DNA of 64,000 nucleotides from Candidatus Pantoea formicae (GTDB lineage: Bacteria > Pseudomonadota > Gammaproteobacteria > Enterobacterales > Enterobacteriaceae). Made by a program: the position numbers and the translations under genes. Each line of letters starts with the position of its first letter. Position 1 is the first letter of the stretch. This document shows, one piece after another, positions 56,776-64,000 of this stretch. The notes below the pieces were generated by a model, which was not told the DNA's origin, searched no databases, and worked only from the letters and a program-made list of their open reading frames with translations. The stretch is taken from the NCBI RefSeq assembly GCF_011752625.1, contig NZ_VWXD01000002.1, positions 372,001-436,000 of the forward strand, read 5' to 3'.

Positions 56776-57934
56776 GTGCTCTCTCCAGCAGTGCCGACAG
56801 TAAGCGTAATGCGGCATCAAAAATCACCGCCAACGCCACCACCGGAATCACGCCAAGCAGCACCAAATCCAGTGCACTGCTCAACAATCCCTGAAACAGA
56901 ATCGCGCCAAATCCTCCCGCGCCAATCAACGCCGCTACCACTGCTAACCCAATGGTTTGCACCACCACGACACGTAAGCCAGAAAGCCAAACCGGTAACG
57001 CCAGCGGCAGCTCGGCGTGCCAGAACTGTTGCAGTGCGCTCATCCCCATGCCACGAGCGGTTTCCCGCACCTCTTGCGGCACCTGTTGCAGCCCAGCCAC
57101 CACGCTGCGAACCAAAGGTAGCAACGCATAAAGCACCAGGGCAATCAGCGCGGGTGCCAGCCCAATGCCGCTAATCCCCCAGCTCGCCAGCAGCGGAAAC
57201 GCGGCTGCTAAGCCCGCTAAGGGCGCAATCAACAGGCCAAACAGCGCCACCGAGGGCACGGTCTGAATCAGGTTAAGGACGTTAAAGGCTGCACTTTGCC
57301 AGCGGGGTCGTCGTGCAATGGCGATGCCCAATGGCAATCCCACCAGCAACGTGGGTAACAAGGTGCCACCCAACAGCAACAGATGCTGGCTAAAAGCGGC
57401 ATCAAACACCGCCTTACGGTTGGCATACTCCTTCAACAGGGAGAGTTGGTCGAGGTAACCGCTGAGTAACAGTATCAGCGGCACAAGCCAGATTTGCAGA
57501 TTCAGCAAGATACGCCAGGACGTGCTAGCGGTGAGCTGGCGAATCGTTTCTGCCGCCAGCAATAATGCTAGCGCTGCGGCACACCATAACCCACTGCCAA
57601 AAGCCGTGCGTGCTAGCGTGCTGCCGCTGTTCGCCAATGCGCTGGCCGTATGGCCGCCGATGGCGACTAACAGCGCGAATAGCACCTCCGTTGCCAGCAA
57701 CGCCGCAAACGCATTGCGGCGGCTGGGTTGCCACCACAATCTCAGCCACAGCACCAGCAGGGGTAGCAGCAATAACCAGGACTGCGCCACCTGCCAAAGC
57801 ATCAGAGGCTGACCGGAGACCAGTCGATTCGCGGCGAAGCTGAGTAACGGCAATGCAAACAACGCCAGCGTGATAAACAGCGTCAGCGTCAGCAACACCG
57901 GCTGCTGACGCGGTTGTAGGAACCGAGACGTCAC
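56768..57934 (-). CDS. yehY: Osmoprotectant-type ABC transporter permease YehY
   Basis: This 388-residue permease is close in length to E. coli YehY (385). It has an N-terminal set of extra helices and a C-terminal permease domain with the EAA-like REVRETARGMGMSALQQFWHAEL region. It pairs with YehW. It starts 3 bp after osmF in the same operon. Confidence 0.92.
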   Translation of the reverse strand: MTSRFLQPRQQPVLLTLTLFITLALFALPLLSFAANRLVSGQPLMLWQVAQSWLLLLPLLVLWLRLWWQPSRRNAFAALLATEVLFALLVAIGGHTASALANSGSTLARTAFGSGLWCAAALALLLAAETIRQLTASTSWRILLNLQIWLVPLILLLSGYLDQLSLLKEYANRKAVFDAAFSQHLLLLGGTLLPTLLVGLPLGIAIARRPRWQSAAFNVLNLIQTVPSVALFGLLIAPLAGLAAAFPLLASWGISGIGLAPALIALVLYALLPLVRSVVAGLQQVPQEVRETARGMGMSALQQFWHAELPLALPVWLSGLRVVVVQTIGLAVVAALIGAGGFGAILFQGLLSSALDLVLLGVIPVVALAVIFDAALRLLSALLERAHD

Positions 57935-57937
57935 CGC

Positions 57938-58846
57938 TTACAGCAACTTATTCTGCTGCAACCACTGCTTCGCGACCTGGCTGGCATCTTGCCCATCCAC
58001 CGCGATCTGCGCATTTAGCTGCTGCAACGTCTTCTCATCCAGTTTGCTGAAGACCGGCTGTAACCAGTTACCGAGGTCGGGATACTGCTTTAACACGCTT
58101 TCACGCACCACGGGGGTGGGCGCATAGATCGGCTGGACGCCCTTTGAATCGGTCAGCGTTTGCAAGCCAAGCGCGGCCACTGGACCATCGGTGCCATACG
58201 CCATCGCCGCATTGACGCCCGAAGTTTGTTGCGCCGCAGCCTTGATAGTCACAGCTGTATCACCGCCAGCCAGCGACAGCAGCTGCGCTTGATCCAGCTT
58301 GAAGTTATAGGCTTTTTCAAAGGCAGGTAGAGCATCACTCCGTTCGATAAATTCCGCTGACGCGGCCAGTTTAAAGGTGCCGCCTTTTTTCAGGTAAGCA
58401 CTGAGGTCGTCGAGGGAGTTAAGGTTATTTTTCTGCGCCACATCGCCTCGCACGGCGATGGTCCAGGTGTTGTTGGCCGGTGCAGGCGTCAGCCATACCA
58501 AGTGATTTTTATCCGCATCGAGCTTTTTCACCTTTTCATAGCCCTGTTGCGCGTTTTTCCACGCCGCATCCTTCTCATCGTTAAAGAAGAACGCGCCGTT
58601 GCCGGTATACTCTGGATAAATGTCCAACTCGCCTGCAGTAATTGCTCCGCGTACAACCTGCGTGGTGCCGAGCTGGATTTTATTGACGGTTTTCACGCCG
58701 TGTTTATCCAGCACCTGCAGGATAATATTGCCCAGCAGCGAACCTTCCGTATCGATCTTTGAACCGACCTTCACCGGATCGGCGGCATTGGCCGCACTCA
58801 CGCTCATCGCTAATGCGATCATCCCCAATAAACCCTGCTTAATCAT
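57938..58846 (-). CDS. osmF: Osmoprotectant-type ABC transporter binding protein OsmF (YehZ)
   Basis: This 302-residue periplasmic protein has a signal peptide ending at ANA (about residue 21) and matches E. coli OsmF/YehZ. Typical segments are KIDTEGSLLGNIILQVL and ELDIYPEYTGNGAFFF, which lie near the betaine-type ligand cleft. It leads the operon with AGAGGA before its ATG. In E. coli this operon responds to osmotic and stationary-phase stress. Confidence 0.93.
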   Translation of the reverse strand: MIKQGLLGMIALAMSVSAANAADPVKVGSKIDTEGSLLGNIILQVLDKHGVKTVNKIQLGTTQVVRGAITAGELDIYPEYTGNGAFFFNDEKDAAWKNAQQGYEKVKKLDADKNHLVWLTPAPANNTWTIAVRGDVAQKNNLNSLDDLSAYLKKGGTFKLAASAEFIERSDALPAFEKAYNFKLDQAQLLSLAGGDTAVTIKAAAQQTSGVNAAMAYGTDGPVAALGLQTLTDSKGVQPIYAPTPVVRESVLKQYPDLGNWLQPVFSKLDEKTLQQLNAQIAVDGQDASQVAKQWLQQNKLL

Positions 58847-59063
58847 GTCGCTTTCCTCTGCTTATGTTTCGCTCTGTGACTATCAAGCGTAGCCTGGCGA
58901 AACAGGATAGGGACGGTCAAGCACTGAACTTCGAGCTTTTTCTGCAATCCATTGCGCATTGTTTATAACCATTACGCAGGACTTATAACCAAATGGAATT
59001 TTTAAAGCGCTAACTGAGGATTATTCTCATAGGCCCACTCTTTACAATAAAATACACAACATC

Positions 59064-60530
59064 ATGTCCGACTTAGCATCTCCGGCGCACGTTGCGCTGA
59101 CAGGGAATAGGCCAACCGGCGAAACCAAATGGATTCGCAGCGCGGCTGACGTCTCCAGTCTCGTCAATAACAGTAATGAATCACGTAGCAATGCGCGCAT
59201 CGTGGTCGCCATCGCCTTGGGCGGTGTGTTTCTCGATGCCTATGATTTGGGCGCACTGGCCTTTGGTATTAAAGACGTCACTCGCGAGTTTAATCTCACC
59301 CCGACCGGTACAGGGATGGTGGCATCAGCCATCACCTTTGGCGCTATCGTCGGTGCGCTGATCGGCGGTTATCTCACCGATAAAATTGGCCGTTATCGCG
59401 TGTTTATGGCCGATATGTTCTTCTTCGTGGTTGCCGCACTGGCCTGCGCCTTTGCCCCCAACGAATATGTGTTAGGTGGCGCGCGTTTTGTGATGGGTCT
59501 GGGTGTGGGCATCGATCTTCCAGTGGCGATGGCGTTTCTTGCTGAGTTTTCCAAATTACGCGGGCAAGGGAATAAAGCGGCCAGCGTGGCGATGTGGTGC
59601 CCCACCTGGTACGCGGCGATCAGTATTTCTTATCTGCTGGTGTTGCTGTTGTACGCCGTGCTGCCCGAGAGTCACACCGATTGGCTGTGGCGCTTGATTC
59701 TTGGTTTTGGCGCCGTGCCTGCACTTCTGATCATTGCCATCCGCAGTCGTTATATGAGCGAGTCTCCGGTATGGGCGGCCAATCAGGGCAATCTACAAGG
59801 TGCGGCGGAGATTCTGCAGCGCTCTTACAACATCAATGCACAAGTGGCGGATGATGCCGACCTGACGCAAAGCAAACCCGTTCGCAAGGCCAGTTGGCGC
59901 AACTATGGCGCGCTGCTGCAGGGTGTTTATCGCCGTCGCACTATTTTAGCGACCGTCACCTCCATCGCCTCCTCCTTTGCCTATAACGCCGTCGCGTTTG
60001 GCTTGCCCGTGATTATCTCCAGTTTCTTCGCACAATCCATGCTGACCACCATTCTGGTGTCGCTGGCGTTAAACCTGCTCTTCGCCTTTGTCGGTGGATT
60101 GTTGGCCGTGCGTCTGGTGCCGCGCCTCGGGGCATGGAAGATGTCGGTGACGGGTTACACTTGCCAGTGCGTGGCACTGCTCGGGCTGGCGCTGATTGGT
60201 CGTCCTGAAGGTGGCGAACAGGCCGCCGTGGCGATCGCGATGCTGGCGCTATTCCTGTTTGGCCAGGGGTTTGGTCCTGGATCTCACACCATGACCTTTG
60301 CGTCGTTGAGCTACCCGGCTTCACTGCGCGGCGTCGGCGTGGGCTTTAACCAGACGCTGATGCGTGGCAGCTCAACGGTGTCACTGTTTGTCTTCCCGTT
60401 GCTGGTGGCAGCCTTCGGCACCGGCGTATTCTGGGTGATCTTCCTCGCACCGCTGATTGGATTACTGGCGCTGTTGGCAATCCGCTGGGAGCCATCGGGC
60501 TACGACGTGGATGCAGAAGACTTCAATTGA
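59064..60530 (+). CDS. MFS transporter (metabolite/proton symporter type)
   Basis: This 488-residue transporter has twelve predicted helices after a 45-residue hydrophilic N-terminus. The motif GALIGGYLTDKIGRYRVF (MFS motif A between helices 2 and 3) and AFLAEFSKLRGQGNKAA place it in the sugar/aromatic-acid symporter branch. The opening FLDAYDLGALAFGIKD resembles importers of aromatic acids. The substrate is unknown and no pathway genes adjoin it. No good ribosome site is seen before the ATG. A repeat-rich gap follows. Confidence 0.85.
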   Translation: MSDLASPAHVALTGNRPTGETKWIRSAADVSSLVNNSNESRSNARIVVAIALGGVFLDAYDLGALAFGIKDVTREFNLTPTGTGMVASAITFGAIVGALIGGYLTDKIGRYRVFMADMFFFVVAALACAFAPNEYVLGGARFVMGLGVGIDLPVAMAFLAEFSKLRGQGNKAASVAMWCPTWYAAISISYLLVLLLYAVLPESHTDWLWRLILGFGAVPALLIIAIRSRYMSESPVWAANQGNLQGAAEILQRSYNINAQVADDADLTQSKPVRKASWRNYGALLQGVYRRRTILATVTSIASSFAYNAVAFGLPVIISSFFAQSMLTTILVSLALNLLFAFVGGLLAVRLVPRLGAWKMSVTGYTCQCVALLGLALIGRPEGGEQAAVAIAMLALFLFGQGFGPGSHTMTFASLSYPASLRGVGVGFNQTLMRGSSTVSLFVFPLLVAAFGTGVFWVIFLAPLIGLLALLAIRWEPSGYDVDAEDFN

Positions 60531-60590
60531 GATCACAACACCCTAATCATGGGTAATGCTTGCCAGTTAAGTATAGGGTGATTGCGCAGT

Positions 60591-60782
60591 CTGGTGCCGC
60601 TCTGGGGCTGGCGGTCCTCGCGCCGCTCACGCGGTACCTTCACTTCACTCGTCAGCCTGACGGACCGGTGCAGACGGGACTTTCCCTGTCCCGGCTGCAC
60701 CTTTCGCCAGCATCCATGCTGGCTCTCCTGGCTTCCTCATTCCGTTCAGCGCTGCGAAATGCCAGCCCCAGAGCGGCACCAG
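60591..60782. repeat. Stretch bounded by perfect 22-bp inverted repeats
   Basis: The arms 60591-60612 and 60761-60782 are exact inverted copies around 148 bp. The middle contains a smaller CCAGCATCCATGCTGG palindrome at about 60708-60723. It lies directly before dispersed repeat copy B in a 649-bp gap between convergent genes. It resembles a small non-autonomous mobile or foldback element. No target-site duplication was recognised. Confidence 0.7.
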
Positions 60783-60847
60783 CCTGCTTGCTGACTTCCG
60801 TGTACGCTGTTTGAAAGGGCACGATGACTCAGGCGATAGCGCTTTTA

Positions 60848-61082
60848 TTGCCACAAAGGGCACAGTGTCTGAGGCCACAGCGCCTCTGATGCTGCAAGGG
60901 CTATTCGCAGCGCTGAGGCGGAGACGTTGTGCCAGGAGCCAGTCGCAGGGATGCGACAGGCAGTTCGGGTAGGCCATGGATGGCCGTACCCGAACGTTCC
61001 GGCCGGCACGACGTTGCAGACGAAGGCACCGCGAAGCGGCGCGAGGACGGCCCGGCAGCAGCAGAGGTGCTGCGGCCCGCAC
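60848..61082. repeat. Dispersed structured intergenic repeat, copy B
   Basis: This stretch is homologous to 23291-23526, with nearly equal length. The 9-bp arms recur at 60963-60971 and 60987-60995. The small hairpin reads GTCGCA / TGCGAC where copy A has GCCGCA / TGCGGC, so both sides changed together. The long frame 60645-61175 on the minus strand runs across it and is not accepted as a gene. Confidence 0.8.
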
Positions 61083-61179
61083 TAAAACGCGCATAAGAAA
61101 GGCCGTCACGACAGAACATGACAGCCTTAACTGAACAGGGCCTTTACTGGCAAACATGGCCCCAACCATGGGCAATTTA

Positions 61180-61713
61180 TTATGCCGTCAGGCGGAAATC
61201 ACCGAGCGTGTGGGGAATGCGCGGGAAGGTATGCAGGAACCAAGGGGTAAATTGCTCAGGTTGGTCCTGCATCTCCTGCTGAATCTGCTCAATCGAGCGA
61301 TAGCACCAGGCATCGGCCTCTTCAGGATTCAGTTTTGGCTCTGCATCGCTGATGGCAAAGAACACGTGACCATATTCGTGTTCAGTTAATCCGTTGCTCA
61401 ATGGCAGGTTGTAGCTCAGTTCAAATACCGGCGTCAGGGCCAGTTGCATGCCCATCTCCTCGCGCAGACGACGTTCAGCGGCATCACGCGTCGATTCTTG
61501 CGGATAGGGATGGCCACAACAGGTGTTGCTCCACAAGCCGCCACAGTGATATTTACCGTTAGCACGGCGTTGCAGCAGCAATTCATGACGCGAATTGAAC
61601 ACGTAAACCGTCACCGCACGATGCAGCAATCCTTTCTCATGTACTTCCAGCTTTTCCATCTTGCCGGTGGGACGATCGAGGTGGTCAACGAGAATAACTT
61701 CAATGGCGGGCAT
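61180..61713 (-). CDS. idi: Isopentenyl-diphosphate delta-isomerase (type I, Nudix fold)
   Basis: This 177-residue enzyme interconverts isopentenyl and dimethylallyl diphosphate. The active-site segment LWSNTCCGHPYP carries the catalytic Cys and a metal His, and the Nudix-like AAERRLREEMG helix and EHEYGHVF with metal Glu follow. AAGGAG precedes the ATG. In many Pantoea strains idi sits inside a carotenoid cluster; here no crt gene adjoins it. Confidence 0.92.
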   Translation of the reverse strand: MPAIEVILVDHLDRPTGKMEKLEVHEKGLLHRAVTVYVFNSRHELLLQRRANGKYHCGGLWSNTCCGHPYPQESTRDAAERRLREEMGMQLALTPVFELSYNLPLSNGLTEHEYGHVFFAISDAEPKLNPEEADAWCYRSIEQIQQEMQDQPEQFTPWFLHTFPRIPHTLGDFRLTA

Positions 61714-61770
61714 GACAACTCCTTCGGATAATTCTCAGCCATTGTACACAATCGAGCGTACCGTGGCGGA

Positions 61771-61795
61771 GAAAAAAGCGCACATTCCGTGCGCT
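61771..61795 (-). terminator. Terminator downstream of the chemoreceptor gene
   Basis: A perfect 7-bp stem (61777-61783 with 61789-61795) is followed on the minus strand by a T run, about 135 bp after the chemoreceptor stop. A second imperfect hairpin lies at 61857-61884. Confidence 0.65.
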
Positions 61796-61930
61796 GGTAC
61801 GATGAAGATAATCTTAGCAGCCCTAAGTCAAATGATGTGGGAATGTATGAAGGTTTGCCTGACGTGCATCACTGCACGCCAGGCAGATTGTTGCGTGACT
61901 GCCTCTGAATAAGCGTAGACACCACCGCGA

Positions 61931-63826
61931 TTACAGCTTAAAGCTCTGCACCACTAACTCCAGCTGCACGCTTTGTTCTTCCATGGCACGGGCTGCAGCG
62001 GAAACTTGCTCCACCAGCGCAGCATTCTGCTGTGTGCTGCCATCCAACTGAGTAATCGCAACGTTAACCTGCTCAATGCCCATGCTTTGTTCACGGCTGG
62101 CAGACATGATTTCGCTCATCAATGTGGTCACACTACTCACACCTTGCATCAGCTCATCCATGGTTTGCCCCGCCTGCTCGACCAGTTGGCTACCGGTATC
62201 GATGTTGGCGACAGACTCCTCAATCAACTTCTTAATCTCACGTGCTGAGTTGGCCGAGCGTTGCGCCAGATTACGCACTTCGGACGCCACCACCGCAAAT
62301 CCTCGCCCCTGTTCGCCCGCACGCGCAGCTTCAACCGCAGCGTTTAGCGCCAGAATATTAGTCTGGAAGGCAATGCTGTCAATCACGCTGATAATATCCA
62401 CCACTTTGCGTGATGAGTGATTGATGGCACCCATGGTACTGACGACCTGGCGTACCACATCGGTGCCGCGCGCCGCCACTTGTGATGCACCATCTGCCAG
62501 CTGATTCGCATGAGTCGCATTGTCCGCGTTCTGACGAACGGTGCCCGTCAGCTCTTCCATCGAAGCGGCAGTCTCGACAATCGAACTGGCCTGAGATTCA
62601 GTACGGGCAGAGAGATCGGCATTACCACTCGCAATTTCACGCGACGCTGCGGTGATCGCCAGCGCACTGTCGCCCACCTGACGCATCAGCCCCTGTAAAT
62701 ACTCGATAAACTGGTTGAAGCTCTGCGCCACAGCGTTAAATTCCGGGCTGTTGCTGGCCGGCAAACGCTGGGTCAAATCAGCACCGCCCGTCGACAATGC
62801 TTCAATGTTGCGATTCAGCAGACTCAAGCGCTTCATCATGGCACGCACAAAGCCCAGCAATACCAACAGCAGAATCACTGCCAGAGGGATCTGTACCAGG
62901 CCCAGGCGCGTCAGCATGCTGTGGGTTTGCGCATCCAACAGGCTGGAAGGCACATCGCTGGCGAGATACCACGGGCTCCCCGCAATGGCTTGCAGAAACA
63001 GCGTGTGTTCGCCATCTTCGCCTTTAAAGGTGGTTTGTGTTGGCTGCGTACCCGCCTGCGCCAGCAGACCTTTTAACGCGGAGGCCATCGGCAACTGGGT
63101 ATCGGACAGATTCTCCAGTTTTGGTGTACCTTCTACCAATGCGGCATTGCCCACCACCTTACCGTCGGCCTCAACAATCAGCACACGCCCGTGAATCGCC
63201 TCACCCATCTGTTTTGCCAGCTGGTTAAAGAACCCAAGCGTTACGTCAATGGTCGCCACTCCCCATACGGCGCCATCGCGATAAATCGCCATGGCGCAGT
63301 TGGTGCGCGGTTGTGGGCTAGCCGCATCCTGGTAGGCTTTTGCCCAGGCACATTGCCCTTTTGCTGCCGCCATGCCGTCTTTGTACCACGGCTGCTCCCA
63401 GTATTTATCCGCCGCATCGGAGTTCCAGTAAGTGTTGACCTGCAACTGGTTACTGGCGTTACGCGCGAAGAACGAGCTGTCTTTCTCTTTAGCCGGATCG
63501 CGACGGTTGGGCAACGGCCAGATACCGCCGCCAAACACGTTGCTGTCCTGATATTGGTTCACCAGGGCAGGCAACAAAGTATCGATCGCGGTACTATCCA
63601 TCACACCCGCGGCTTCCGTAATGGCACGCTGCTGGGCTTGTACCCGGTTCATCTGTTCAACAATACGTCCCGCCAGCCCGTCCACTTCATAACGCACCAG
63701 GCGGCTTTCATTTTGGCTTAGTTGCGGCGCAATAAACTGGTTTATCACCACCACGGTCACCAGCATCAGGACCACGAAAAAGGCGACTAAAGTCGCGGTA
63801 AAACGAGATTGTGTAGTTTTTAACAT
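61931..63826 (-). CDS. Methyl-accepting chemotaxis protein with periplasmic dCache-type sensor
   Basis: This 631-residue receptor has a first membrane helix (about residues 9-31) and a large periplasmic domain (about 32-290) with [19 protein letters not shown] features of Cache sensors. A second helix lies near 300-320, followed by HAMP and a signalling domain. The hairpin tip [33 protein letters not shown] (read in parts) is diagnostic. No NWETF-type C-terminal pentapeptide is present. ATG at 63826 follows AAGGG by 7-8 nt; the frame extends to 63919 without support. The ligand is unknown; Cache domains often bind amino or organic acids. Confidence 0.93.
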   Translation of the reverse strand: MLKTTQSRFTATLVAFFVVLMLVTVVVINQFIAPQLSQNESRLVRYEVDGLAGRIVEQMNRVQAQQRAITEAAGVMDSTAIDTLLPALVNQYQDSNVFGGGIWPLPNRRDPAKEKDSSFFARNASNQLQVNTYWNSDAADKYWEQPWYKDGMAAAKGQCAWAKAYQDAASPQPRTNCAMAIYRDGAVWGVATIDVTLGFFNQLAKQMGEAIHGRVLIVEADGKVVGNAALVEGTPKLENLSDTQLPMASALKGLLAQAGTQPTQTTFKGEDGEHTLFLQAIAGSPWYLASDVPSSLLDAQTHSMLTRLGLVQIPLAVILLLVLLGFVRAMMKRLSLLNRNIEALSTGGADLTQRLPASNSPEFNAVAQSFNQFIEYLQGLMRQVGDSALAITAASREIASGNADLSARTESQASSIVETAASMEELTGTVRQNADNATHANQLADGASQVAARGTDVVRQVVSTMGAINHSSRKVVDIISVIDSIAFQTNILALNAAVEAARAGEQGRGFAVVASEVRNLAQRSANSAREIKKLIEESVANIDTGSQLVEQAGQTMDELMQGVSSVTTLMSEIMSASREQSMGIEQVNVAITQLDGSTQQNAALVEQVSAAARAMEEQSVQLELVVQSFKL

Positions 63827-63989
63827 CGATGTGCCCTTACCCTGGTTGGCGAGTTGCCTGATCGAGGTTAACGGCGTGTTATCGGGGAACTTGAGGTGAG
63901 ACAGATCACAAAAATGCAAATAGTTGATTTAAGTGATCATTAGCTGGGTTATTAACGGTGCGCTTATGTACGAAAACACCGTTGCATCC

Positions 63990-64000
63990 TGTAGCGGCGC
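63990..64000. repeat. Start of a palindromic intergenic repeat cut by the window edge
   Basis: The last bases, TGTAGCGGCGC, match the beginning of the repeat arm at 36990-37006. The element would continue beyond the window. Confidence 0.4.

Noticed and set aside
60645..61175. 176-codon minus-strand frame
   Set aside because: It spans the foldback and repeat copy B. The related frame in copy A is not conserved in length, so this reflects shared repeat DNA and not a gene.
1..64000. Prophage, integrase, toxin-antitoxin or anti-phage defence genes
   Set aside because: The frames were checked for characteristic motifs and none was found. The novelty here appears to be metabolic and regulatory.

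Overview
The window looks like chromosomal DNA from a gammaproteobacterium of the Erwiniaceae, most likely Pantoea or a close relative. The evidence is gene order plus protein likeness to Escherichia coli. The left part keeps the E. coli neighbourhood ybiT - ybiR - mntR - mntS - ompX - rhtA - dps - glnHPQ - ybiO - rlmF. Further on come ybiB - dinG and then mlrA - yohO - yehWXY - osmF. No tRNA, rRNA, CRISPR array, integrase or transposase was seen. Names rest on remembered family sequences, not on a database search.

Three blocks interrupt the backbone. (1) 2.1-7.5 kb holds an H-NS family gene and an EmrA/EmrB/outer-membrane-factor efflux operon between ybiT and ybiR. (2) 10.0-13.8 kb holds a three-subunit membrane gluconate 2-dehydrogenase operon between mntS and ompX. 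(3) 23.6-38.4 kb, between rlmF and ybiB, holds a histidine utilisation (hut) region. It has hutH-hutU, hutI-hutG, hutF-hutD and the repressor gene hutC. It also has an amino-acid ABC transporter operon that ends in a histidase-like gene lacking the Ala-Ser-Gly cofactor triad. Palindromic TGTA-N2-TACA type sites precede every hut transcription unit, including the transporter operon, so HutC probably controls them all. HutF plus HutG indicate the five-step route to glutamate and formate.

From 41.7 to 52.9 kb, next to dinG, lies a second accessory island framed by two related LysR regulators. It contains a guanidinobutyrase/agmatinase-like ureohydrolase with an iron-type alcohol dehydrogenase. 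On the opposite strand is a seven-gene operon: ArgH-like lyase, ABC permease, ATPase, binding protein, two polysaccharide-deacetylase-fold proteins and an MmgE/PrpD-fold protein. This looks like an uptake and breakdown pathway for an unidentified N-substituted amino acid. It is the best candidate here for an undescribed system.

The right end carries a GNAT gene with an XRE-cupin regulator, mlrA, the small gene yohO, the yehWXY-osmF osmoprotectant-type ABC operon, an MFS transporter, a stand-alone idi and a chemoreceptor. Structured intergenic repeats sit at 61-291, 23291-23526, 36990-37064 and 60591-61082, and at the right edge of the window. Two short genes are called in addition to the longer ones: a 29-residue membrane peptide upstream of mntS, behind a likely MntR operator, and yohO.
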